Assembly (NCBI GenBank): GCA_026770585.1
Contig: MU646304.1
Coordinates: 2,099,844-2,111,630, forward strand
DNA length: 11,787 bases
DNA from: Baffinella frigidus
Lineage: Eukaryota; Cryptophyceae; Cryptomonadales; Baffinellaceae
Direction of reading: 5' to 3'
Below, piece by piece: positions 9,301 to 11,787 of the stretch. How positions within the stretch are numbered: position 1 is the first letter of the stretch; each line of letters starts with the position of its first letter. The notes beneath the pieces were generated by a model. That model searched no databases, was not told where the DNA came from, and saw only the letters and a program-made list of their open reading frames with translations. Position numbers and translations under genes: made by a program.

Positions 9301-11787
9301 GCGCGTTGCGCATGGCCTCCGTCACCAATCACTCGGTCCCCACCCCGAACCCCACACCCTCAACCCTCGCAATTCTCCCTGAAATCTTACACTTGACCCT
9401 GACCCTAAAGACTGAACCCTAAACCCCGACCACTAAATCCTGAACCCTGAATCCGCAATCCTCAATCCTGGACCTTTAACCCTAACACGTCACCCTGAAT
9501 CCTAATCCATATCCCCTTAAACCCTAAACCCTTCCCCTGACCCCTAAACCGAAAAGATGACGCACCTGGCAGGTGGTATCGAACGGGTCGGTGATCTGCT
9601 CGGGGGACACGAACGGGAGCGTGCACGTGCACGACGCGGGCACCGGCGCGCACCTCTACGAGATTGGCAACGTCGGCGACATCCCAAAGGGCGCGTCGAT
9701 CTCGCCGGACGGCCGCACCCTCGCGGTCTGCACTGCGGGCTCGCTTCTCCTCCTGCACAACCTCGAGACCCGCGTCGACATCTGCCGGGACCACGACCCG
9801 ACGCGGGGCCCGCTCTTCGCAATCCGATTCCTCGATGACAAGACCCTCGCCGTCGTCTGCATCTCTGCCGGGGTGGTACGTTGCATTGTTCAGGGTTGCG
9901 GTTGAGGGGTGAGCACGTTGCGGGTTTGGGTATTTAGGCATAGGGCACAGGGTTAACAGGGTGTGTTTAGCGGTTCAAGGTTTAGGGTTCGGGGTTCGGG
10001 GTTTAAGGTTTGAGGTTGGTGGTGTGCAGGATTTAGTGTAGGGGGTTCATGGTTTTAAGGTTGGGGGTTGTTGGTTCAGAGTGTAACCACGGAGGGGAAG
10101 CACGCGAGGTTGTGAAACCCGAAGTCTTAAACACGAAACCCCAAACCCTAAACCCTAAACCCCCAACCTACACCATGAACCCTGAACCCTAACCTGGACC
10201 CCTGAAGCCTGAACCGCAACGCAGGTGCAAGTGCGGAGCGCCGAGACCGGAGAGAAGCTGGCAGTGGTCAAGACGGTAAGCCCTAACCCTGACCCCTGAC
10301 CTCTTAACCCATAACCCCCAGCCCCTAAACTCTAAACCAGAAATCACAAACCATAAACCCTAAATCCCAAACCCTAAATCCTTAACCGTAGCCCATGAAT
10401 CCTAAACCCTGAACCCTAAACCCTAATCCCTAAACTCTAAACCCTGAACCCCAAACCCTGAAACCCTGACCTTATCCCCCCACCCCTCCTCCCCATCCTC
10501 ACCCCCAACCCATACACCCTCACCCCGCACCCCTCACCCCTGATCCCTAATTCCCAACCCCTCGCTCCTAATCCCTCACCCCTCACCCCTAACCCCTAAC
10601 CCCTTATCCCTAACCCCTAAGTTCTAACTCTTGCACTCTGAACCCTTGCCCCTAAACCCCACGCATAACGGCCCTTGCAGGGCCCGGGGACGAGCATAGC
10701 GTGGCAGGACGCGGGGCAGTTCTTGCTCGCCACGATGGGCGGGCCGATCAAGCTCGTGGAAGTGCCGTCCGGCACCGTGCTGGGGATGCTCCTGGGGCAC
10801 CAGGGGATGGTGCAGTGTGTGGCCTTATTCGAGGACAAGAGAACGCTCGCGAGCGCGGGCAGCGACGCCACCGTGCGCGTGTGGGATGTGTCCGAACGCG
10901 TAGAGCTGTTTGTGCTCCGGGGACACGGCGCCGAGGTGTTCGCCGTGCAGCCGTGCTCGGGCGCGACGGCGACGCAGGGCACGCTCGTGTCGGTCAGCGG
11001 GGACCGCTCCGTCGCGGTGTGGGACGTGGCGACGCGCACGCTCACGCGCCGCTGGGAGGCCAGCCAGCAGAAGCTCACCACGATGAGCTTGGCGCAAGAC
11101 GGGCAATCGCTGGTCGTGGGGGGGGATGACTGCATGCCCGCGGTGTGGGACCTCGAGACCATGGAGAAGCGCTTCACGGTTCTGTCGCACACGGCGCGCG
11201 TCACGGTCGCCCAGTACTCGCGCGACGGCCGCACGTGCGCCACGGGGGGCGCCGATCGCACGCTCCGGGTGTGGAGCGATGCGGGCGGCCTCGAGCGGGG
11301 GGGGGGTTGGACCGAGCGCTGCATCCTGAGCGGCCTCGTGGATGTTGTGTCGGCGGTGGCGTTCTCTCCGGACGGGAGCATGGTCGCGGCCGGCAGCTTC
11401 GGCGCCGTCATCGCCTGGGACGTCTCGAGCGCCGCGCCGCGCCTGAGCGTGGTCATGGCGGGGCCGCGCGCGTGGGTGCGCAAGGTTTGCTTCGCCCGCG
11501 ACGGGAAGCGCGTGGTGGCGCAGGGCGACGCCGGGACGCGCTGGGGGTGGGACGTCGCGTCGGGCGCCGAATGCGCCCCGGGCGGGGATGAGGAAGAGGA
11601 GGAGGAGGAGGAGGCCGATGCGACGCGGGGCATCGGACGGCGCGTGGTCGATCTGCACTTGGGGGCGTACAGGGGGGGCTCCGCGCCGCAAGAGCTGATG
11701 CGAGGTGGGGGCGGGTACGAGGTGACCAGCACGCTGAACGACGTGCTGGTGTACCGCACGCGCGGCGGGGGGGGGGGCGAGCCCGGG
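316..11787 (+). CDS. NACHT-WD40 STAND ATPase, 23 exons in window, incomplete at both ends
   Basis: Proposed join: 316-376, 847-942, 1161-1232, 1501-1586, 1919-1970, 2164-2221, 2969-3053, 3190-3239, 3417-3452, 3695-3765, 4107-4172, 4420-4503, 4977-5014, 5539-5588, 5921-5999, 6107-6144, 6977-7116, 7357-7418, 7622-8975, 9168-9335, 9573-9875, 10225-10275, 10681->11787. It gives 1402 complete codons without a stop. In window residue numbers: pre-NACHT FAxxRxxxF helix 1-20, Walker A 40-47, Walker B about 128-137, sensor-like RLVVSTLP about 159-166, winged-helix-like part about 286-340, helical linker with WYHRQF about 342-470, WD repeats from about 608 to about 1330. By family knowledge such proteins are NTP-driven signalling switches: the WD propellers sense a ligand or partner and the NACHT module oligomerises. 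The ligand, effector domain and cell location are not visible here. All acceptors are CAG; donors are GT except one GC. Least certain are exons 9, 12 and 13 and the donor of exon 20. The start lies upstream and the stop downstream. I assign no symbol because NWD1, NWD2 and TEP1 homologues cannot be separated by eye. Confidence 0.85.
377..846 (+). repeat. Intron 1: telomere-like heptamer filler
   Basis: C/A-rich filler. A pure block of the 7-bp variant ACACCCC runs about 718-763, and a CCCGAGA block about 786-808. The open frames here (for example 326-655) are Pro/Asn/Thr-rich by-products of the repeat. A copy of the exon 1 end sits at 448-467. Confidence 0.8.
448..467 (+). pseudogene. Copy of exon 1 end and donor
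   Basis: CATCACTGAGGT plus CAAACC matches 367-386 at 18 of 20 positions, spanning the exon 1 donor. It is short, but it lies 81 bp downstream in the same intron and covers the splice junction exactly. Confidence 0.6.
847..942 (+). CDS. Exon 2: NACHT Walker A (P-loop)
   Basis: Acceptor CAG 844-846, donor GT at 943, 32 codons, phase 0 at both ends. It encodes the strand LIIHG followed by GRSGAGKT at 904-927, a full GxxGxGK[ST] nucleotide-binding loop with the lysine codon at 922-924. The Walker A motif and its in-phase joining to exons 1 and 3 make this one of the firmest exons. Confidence 0.9.
943..1160 (+). other. Intron 2: non-filler intron with repeated donor segment
   Basis: This intron lacks heptamer filler. 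It carries copies of the exon 2 donor segment at 1066-1077 and 1113-1124. It also has a perfect 8-bp inverted repeat, CCCTACGG (1015-1022) and CCGTAGGG (1031-1038), with an 8-nt loop. Confidence 0.7.
1161..1232 (+). CDS. Exon 3: NACHT beta strand RFLGTS
   Basis: Acceptor CAG 1158-1160, donor GT at 1233, 24 codons, phase 0 at both ends. It ends with CVIIRFLGTSQ, matching the hydrophobic strand and the FLGTS/FVGSS turn that follow the P-loop helix in NWD1/NPHP3/TEP1-type NACHT domains. Confidence 0.88.
1501..1586 (+). CDS. Exon 4: NACHT helix SICSQLQRVYG
   Basis: Acceptor CAG 1498-1500, donor GT at 1587. It has 28 codons plus two bases that join the first base of exon 5 to make Glu. It encodes ASSSVQALLG followed by SICSQLQRVYG and LPD, the classic 'SSS..LL.siC.Ql' helix after the FLGTS strand. 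A diverged copy of its 3' half lies in the next intron (1754-1795). Confidence 0.88.
1587..1918 (+). repeat. Intron 4: filler with an orientation switch and exon 4 copy
   Basis: A short C-rich start switches to G-rich filler (about 1625-1740, GGGTGTAGGGT-like), then the exon 4 copy at 1754-1795, then C-rich CCCTAAA filler (about 1811-1910). The strand switch coincides with the exon copy. Confidence 0.8.
1754..1795 (+). pseudogene. Diverged copy of the exon 4 3' end
   Basis: About 34 of 42 positions match 1548-1589 with no indel, and the GACGAGTA donor context is retained. CAG ends at 1757 and GT starts at 1793. The enclosed 35 nt (REsGKPLDLSD-like) is phase-compatible with exons 3 and 5 as a shortened replacement of exon 4. 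It is most likely an exon-duplication relic. Confidence 0.7.
1919..1970 (+). CDS. Exon 5: NACHT linker helix
   Basis: Acceptor CAG 1916-1918, donor GT at 1971. One base completes Glu, then 17 codons (FTDLKALFHKAVREWPT) follow, ending in phase 0. It supplies the helix between the Cys/Gln helix and the Walker B strand, matching family spacing. Confidence 0.82.
2164..2221 (+). CDS. Exon 6: NACHT Walker B
   Basis: Acceptor CAG 2161-2163, donor GT at 2222. It has 19 codons plus one base. It encodes PLTMLIDSVDQLDD, a hydrophobic strand ending in Asp (codon 2191-2193) and followed by DQL, as in the Walker B region of NWD/TEP1-like NACHT proteins. The trailing base joins GG of exon 7 to give Gly. 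Confidence 0.9.
2222..2968 (+). repeat. Intron 6: filler, TCATTA fold-back cluster, unique segment
   Basis: 2225-2580 is degenerate CCCxAAA filler. 2596-2755 is a dense cluster of direct and inverted CTCATTA/TAATGAG motifs. 2760-2960 is lower-GC unique sequence with a 17-nt near-perfect palindrome at 2900-2916 (GGTGCGGG, G, CCCGCACC). No exon is needed here, because exon 6 joins exon 7 in phase. Confidence 0.75.
2596..2755. repeat. TCATTA fold-back repeat cluster
   Basis: Contains CACAAGA-A-TCTTGTG (2621-2635), GTTGAGCC/GGCTCAAC (2637-2644 and 2653-2660) and CTCAGCTC/GAGCTGAG (2674-2681 and 2716-2723). CTCATTA occurs five times or more, and TAATGAG occurs in the right part, so both halves can fold back. 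Its base composition is unlike the flanking filler. It could be a small inverted-repeat element (MITE-like); no target-site duplication was identified. Confidence 0.7.
2969..3053 (+). CDS. Exon 7: NACHT sensor strand
   Basis: Acceptor CAG 2966-2968, donor GT at 3054, two bases plus 27 codons plus two bases. It encodes RRLEWLP, then LPPHVRLVVSTLPDHP. The 'WLP..LP.hV.lvvStlp' block directly follows Walker B in this family. The preceding open sequence (2905-2968) could extend the exon, but starting at 2969 gives correct phase and family spacing. Confidence 0.88.
3190..3239 (+). CDS. Exon 8: NACHT C-terminal helix
   Basis: Acceptor CAG 3187-3189, donor GT at 3240; one base, 16 codons, one base. 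It encodes FDCLTRLRKTLKPRTT, matching the 'xxCLxxLRxxL' helix that follows the sensor strand. Confidence 0.82.
3417..3452 (+). CDS. Exon 9 (tentative): short linker exon
   Basis: Acceptor CAG 3414-3416, donor GT at 3453, 36 nt, open, with phase compatible on both sides (DSEPRVRSQDST plus one base). Exon 8 can also be joined directly to exon 10 in frame, so this could be an optional exon or a remnant. Its donor region is nearly identical to the acceptor region of exon 10 (3448-3465 versus 3690-3707). Confidence 0.4.
3622..3670 (+). repeat. Perfect (CCCTAAA)7 tract
   Basis: Seven uninterrupted copies of the plant-type telomere heptamer lie inside intron 9. This is the purest telomere-like tract in the window. 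Flanking DNA is exonic on both sides, so it is interstitial and not a chromosome end. Confidence 0.95.
3695..3765 (+). CDS. Exon 10: linker into VLELTALQ strand
   Basis: Acceptor CAG 3692-3694, donor GT at 3766; two bases plus 23 codons, ending in phase 0. The end VLELTALQ, joined to DW of exon 11, fits the '.leL.pL...W..IL' motif after the NACHT core. A start at the inner CTCAG (3708) is also possible but would need other phasing. Confidence 0.7.
3766..4106 (+). other. Intron 10: unique AT-richer segment then short filler
   Basis: 3783-3831 repeats the 87-134 core. About 3832-4005 is unique, AT-richer DNA with CAGTTGAC at 3832 and 3971. 4010-4100 is CCCGAAA-type filler. It may be the remains of an inserted element. 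No coding was recognised on either strand. Confidence 0.6.
3783..3831 (+). repeat. Dispersed 48-bp repeat, copy B
   Basis: Partner of 87-134. It starts about 17 bp after the exon 10 donor. Substitutions are scattered, as expected for an old duplication. Confidence 0.8.
4107..4172 (+). CDS. Exon 11: helical domain after NACHT
   Basis: Acceptor CAG 4104-4106, donor GT at 4173, 22 codons, phase 0 at both ends. It encodes DWRTVLSHILK, then GRRITEEQM, matching the 'W..IL..wL...gR.Lt.eQ' stretch of NWD-type proteins. Confidence 0.85.
4420..4503 (+). CDS. Exon 12: helical domain, boundaries uncertain
   Basis: Acceptor CAG 4417-4419, weak donor GT at 4504, 28 codons in phase 0. EEQM of exon 11 continues as TAVEQCLESEETP, and the end reads SLWERLRAGIR, followed by VSKWRSFDG of exon 13. 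This fits the family order (helix, Pro, Leu-rich helix, 'WRSfd'). The same frame is open upstream to CAG at 4336-4338, so an extended form starting at 4339 is possible. Confidence 0.6.
4504..4976 (+). repeat. Intron 12: tetranucleotide-rich block then filler
   Basis: 4561-4665 is a degenerate CTAT/ATTC microsatellite with a clean (CTAT)n core at about 4586-4605. 4670-4970 is C/A-rich heptamer filler interrupted by a GC-richer 4795-4850 stretch with no recognised coding. The frames through it are low-complexity. Confidence 0.75.
4977..5014 (+). CDS. Exon 13: KWRSFD motif, probable GC donor
   Basis: Acceptor CAG 4974-4976; VSKWRSFDGVPF plus two bases. The best join to exon 14 uses CAG|GC at 5015, giving PFRLKRGV in frame. 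The alternative GT donor at 5004 would leave the wrong phase for exon 14. A diverged copy of this exon (5157-5185) includes the same 3' end, which supports the longer exon. Confidence 0.65.
5015..5538 (+). repeat. Intron 13: filler, exon 13 copy and CAGATCC repeats
   Basis: 5015-5150 is mixed CCTAAAC filler. 5157-5185 is a diverged exon 13 copy. CAGATCC is repeated at about 5186, 5202 and 5219 with 16-17 bp spacing. 5395-5490 is a homogeneous CCCCAAA tract, followed by three copies of AAAGGCC near 5490-5515. Confidence 0.75.
5157..5185 (+). pseudogene. Diverged copy of exon 13 3' end
   Basis: About 23 of 29 positions match 4986-5014 without indels. In the aligned frame it reads WWSCDGVPI against WRSFDGVPF. 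No GT follows it, so it is unlikely to be spliced as an exon. Confidence 0.7.
5539..5588 (+). CDS. Exon 14: helix before winged-helix part
   Basis: Acceptor CAG 5536-5538, donor GT (gtgagc) at 5589; one base, 16 codons, one base. LKRGVRSLIIDLFGRL matches the '..i..lf.rLE' helix that precedes the HG motif in this family. Its last base joins AG of exon 15 to encode Glu. Confidence 0.85.
5589..5920 (+). other. Intron 14: G-rich filler and an exon 15 copy
   Basis: 5670-5706 is G-strand filler with TTCAGGG repeats. 5788-5853 is an exon 15-like copy with CAG/GT borders. 5852-5910 has short GGTGCTGA repeats. The rest is unique sequence without recognised function. Confidence 0.7.
5788..5853 (+). 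pseudogene. Diverged copy of exon 15; relic or optional cassette exon
   Basis: Preceded by CAG (5785-5787) and followed by GT (5854), 66 nt, open. It encodes GTVVRATLSHLTLPRGIS, closely matching exon 15. Two leading bases and one trailing base let it be inserted between exons 14 and 15 without a frameshift. Family members carry this segment once, so a relic is the default reading; RNA data would decide. Confidence 0.6.
5921..5999 (+). CDS. Exon 15: winged-helix-like segment
   Basis: Acceptor CAG 5918-5920, donor GT at 6000; two bases, 25 codons, two bases. It encodes VTHGVCVVRATLSYLTLS followed by RGIGEGE, matching 'HG..lV..aLsyLt.s..GlsE.Em'. A diverged copy lies just upstream at 5788-5853. 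Confidence 0.87.
6107..6144 (+). CDS. Exon 16: LLSLEDNVL motif
   Basis: Acceptor CAG 6104-6106, donor GT at 6145. The first base completes the Met started in exon 15, then NNLLSLEDNVLA follows with one trailing base. 'EM..LLSLdd.VL' is a strongly conserved block in NWD-type proteins, so this 38-nt exon is well supported despite its size. Confidence 0.85.
6215..6270. repeat. 28-bp tandem duplication
   Basis: The unit begins GGTTTTAGTGTTTGGGACTT at 6215 and again at 6243, essentially identical. It lies in G-rich-orientation filler. Confidence 0.9.
6329..6374. repeat. 11-bp perfect inverted repeat
   Basis: GGTTATGAGCC (6329-6339) and GGCTCATAACC (6364-6374) with a 24-nt spacer. The arms contain CTCATAA, like a tRNA-Met anticodon loop, but D and T arms are missing. 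Confidence 0.85.
6400..6480. repeat. Alternating CG/CA patch with 10-bp inverted repeat
   Basis: CGCACGCACG (6400-6409) pairs with CGTGCGTGCG (6424-6433), and long alternating purine/pyrimidine runs (GCGCGCGC-like) continue to about 6485. Such sequence can form Z-DNA or a cruciform; function is not shown. Confidence 0.75.
6685..6837 (-). other. Exon-like minus-strand open frame inside intron 16
   Basis: From ATG at 6837 to TAA at 6685, 50 codons; the duplicated WKSLGGVE unit (from the 24-bp repeat) is followed by PYIDALVQPSSEALLFFGHL. Codons after the repeat have G or C at almost every third position, as in the real exons here. The sequence just upstream on that strand is C-rich filler, which elsewhere marks the coding strand. 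It could be an inverted exon fragment of another gene. No homologue was recognised. Confidence 0.35.
6788..6835. repeat. 24-bp perfect tandem duplication
   Basis: CTCCACACCCCCCAACGACT plus TCCA occurs twice in a row (6788-6811 and 6812-6835). In the minus-strand frame it duplicates eight residues. Confidence 0.95.
6888..6955. repeat. 34-bp imperfect tandem duplication
   Basis: TGATCTCTCG at 6888 and 6922 begins two units that match at about 28 of 34 positions. It lies just before the pyrimidine tract of the exon 17 acceptor. Confidence 0.8.
6977..7116 (+). CDS. Exon 17: helical linker ending in WYHRQ
   Basis: Acceptor CAG 6974-6976 after a pyrimidine tract, donor GT at 7117. Two bases complete Asp, then 46 codons follow. 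It contains WWVPPLRTSPPLVLSRLL and, at 7102-7116, WYHRQ. The order 'PP.R..PpL...Rl..D...YL..r...G...l.WYHRQF' is a hallmark of NWD1-like proteins. Confidence 0.92.
7117..7356 (+). other. Intron 17: CT-rich intron without heptamer filler
   Basis: Holds a (TC)12 microsatellite at 7136-7159 and further CTCTCTCG-rich sequence to about 7265, then unique G/T-rich sequence up to the acceptor. With intron 16 it is the only place where pyrimidine-rich DNA replaces the C/A filler. Confidence 0.75.
7357..7418 (+). CDS. Exon 18: linker helix
   Basis: Acceptor CAG 7354-7356, donor GT at 7419; 20 codons plus two bases, beginning FWEACEAYCF directly after WYHRQ. The trailing AG joins G of exon 19 to make Arg. 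Confidence 0.85.
7419..7621 (+). repeat. Intron 18: homogeneous CCCCAAA/CCCCAGA filler
   Basis: Nearly the whole intron from 7430 on is 7-bp filler. From about 7500 to 7590 the variants CCCCAAA and CCCCAGA alternate in blocks. Confidence 0.9.
7622..8975 (+). CDS. Exon 19: large exon, linker and WD repeats 1-6
   Basis: Acceptor CAG 7619-7621, donor GT at 8976; one base plus 451 codons. The 5' part reads KRYRELVDYYSGKWAG and later DRMVPAQPLV and NLRRVRNLVPYAI, matching the 'aDYFsG.W' and 'LseLPyHL' segments between the helical domain and the propeller. From about 8218 six WD-like repeats follow, with clear GHTDAVNAV, PDGK, SGSSDHTIRIWD and RVWDLRTKQE signatures. The frame stays open to 9029 but drifts into filler after 8975, so the splice is placed at GEM|GT. 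Confidence 0.92.
8976..9167 (+). repeat. Intron 19: filler with CTGAAAC/ATGAAAC variants
   Basis: The 7-bp period is kept but the unit is shifted to (A/C)TGAAAC at about 9030-9070 and CCCTCAA at about 9100-9125. Confidence 0.85.
9168..9335 (+). CDS. Exon 20: WD repeat 7 and start of 8
   Basis: Acceptor CAG 9165-9167; VGSLMGHTSSPNALAMC, then FVSGSSDRSCMVW, a clear WD repeat that continues from exon 19. Donor GT at 9336 keeps phase 0 with exon 21. GT at 9321 is an equally phased alternative five codons shorter. Confidence 0.78.
9336..9572 (+). repeat. Intron 20: degenerate CCCTAAA/CCCTGAA filler
   Basis: Mixed heptamer variants throughout. No other signal was seen. Confidence 0.8.
9573..9875 (+). 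CDS. Exon 21: WD repeats 8-10
   Basis: Acceptor CAG 9570-9572, donor GT (gtacgt) at 9876, 101 codons in phase 0. Repeat signatures include ICSGDTNGSVHVHD, SPDGRTLAVC and FLDDKTLAVVC. The repeats are degenerate and the terminal Trp-Asp is often replaced (VHVHD, LLLLHN). Confidence 0.87.
9876..10224 (+). repeat. Intron 21: G-rich filler followed by C-rich filler
   Basis: About 9895-10085 is in the G-strand orientation (TTTAGGG, TTCGGGG variants). 10125-10215 is C-strand CCCTAAA/CCCTGAA. The switch lies in the unique segment at 10085-10125. Confidence 0.85.
10225..10275 (+). CDS. Exon 22: 17-codon WD linker
   Basis: Acceptor CAG 10222-10224, donor GT (gtaagc, the most canonical in the window). 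VQVRSAETGEKLAVVKT supplies the last strand of one WD repeat and the D/ETG turn into the next. Phase 0 on both sides. Confidence 0.83.
10276..10680 (+). repeat. Intron 22: CCCTAAA and CCCCTAA/CCCCTCA filler
   Basis: 10280-10470 is CCCTAAA-type. 10470-10630 shifts to CCCCTCA and CCCCTAA units. No coding was found before the TTGCAG acceptor. Confidence 0.85.
10681..11787 (+). CDS. Exon 23: WD repeats 11-17, open at window edge
   Basis: Acceptor CAG 10678-10680; 369 codons open to the last base. Repeats include LLGHQGMVQC with ASAGSDATVRVWD, VLRGHGAEVF with GDRSVAVWD, LSHTARVTV with GGADRTLRVW, and VVSAVAFSPDG with VIAWD. At about 11590-11613 an eight-Glu run follows a GGD turn, and after it comes a less WD-like stretch that includes Gly-rich patches. 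High GC makes long shadow frames on the other strand. Confidence 0.9.

Larger units (their letters stand above)
8218..11580 (+). other. WD-repeat array, about 17 repeats over five exons
   Basis: Counting GH-to-WD units by eye gives six in exon 19, one and part of another in exon 20, about three in exon 21 with exon 22, and seven in exon 23. Seventeen units would build two seven-bladed propellers and begin a third. The repeats are diverged in sequence, unlike the near-identical repeats of fast-evolving fungal NLRs. Units 8-11 are the least canonical. Confidence 0.8.

Noticed and set aside
10617-11759. 380-codon open frame on the minus strand
   Set aside because: Shadow of the very GC-rich exon 23. 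It is Ser/Pro/Arg-rich with no recognised domain, while the plus strand has clear WD repeats.

Overview
The window looks like part of a protist or algal nuclear genome. It holds one intron-rich protein-coding gene on the + strand, incomplete at both ends. Exons are GC-rich, all 23 proposed acceptors end in CAG, and most introns are packed with degenerate telomere-like heptamers (CCCTAAA, CCCCAAA, CCCTGAA, CCCGAAA). That argues against bacteria, archaea and animals. TTTAGGG-type telomeric DNA is known from plants, green algae, dinoflagellates, apicomplexans and cryptophytes, but I cannot assign a lineage.

The reconstruction below is manual. It joins 23 exons (316..11787) into one uninterrupted frame of 1402 complete codons with matching phases at all 22 junctions. 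The product is a STAND-class ATPase of the NACHT-WD40 type (NWD1/NWD2/TEP1-like architecture). Exons 1-8 carry the pre-NACHT helix, Walker A (GRSGAGKT), the RFLGTS strand, Walker B (LIDSVDQL) and a sensor-like strand (RLVVSTLP). Exons 9-18 carry the helical and winged-helix-like part, ending in the WYHRQF block. Exons 19-23 carry about 17 WD-like repeats, an acidic run and the open 3' end. The N-terminal effector part and the stop codon lie outside the window.

Layout: 1-315 upstream or intronic DNA with a 33-bp tandem repeat; 316-7418 eighteen small exons (36-140 nt) separated by introns of 107-832 bp; 7622-8975 one large exon; 9168-10275 three medium or small exons; 10681-11787 a large exon running off the edge. 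The largest intron (6145-6976) is a composite containing tandem repeats, a Z-DNA-like alternating purine/pyrimidine patch, hairpins, and a short exon-like open frame on the minus strand.

The most unusual feature is intron anatomy. Several introns contain diverged copies of neighbouring exon ends or splice-site segments: 448-467, 1066-1124, 1754-1795, 5157-5185 and 5788-5853. At least two introns are flanked by direct repeats that span the donor and the acceptor (3448/3690 and 5012/5536). One of these has a GC donor that the repeat would explain. Two of the exon copies keep CAG/GT borders and compatible phase. Together this suggests introns that arose or grew by duplicating splice-junction sequence and filling with telomere-like heptamers; that is inference and needs comparative and RNA data.
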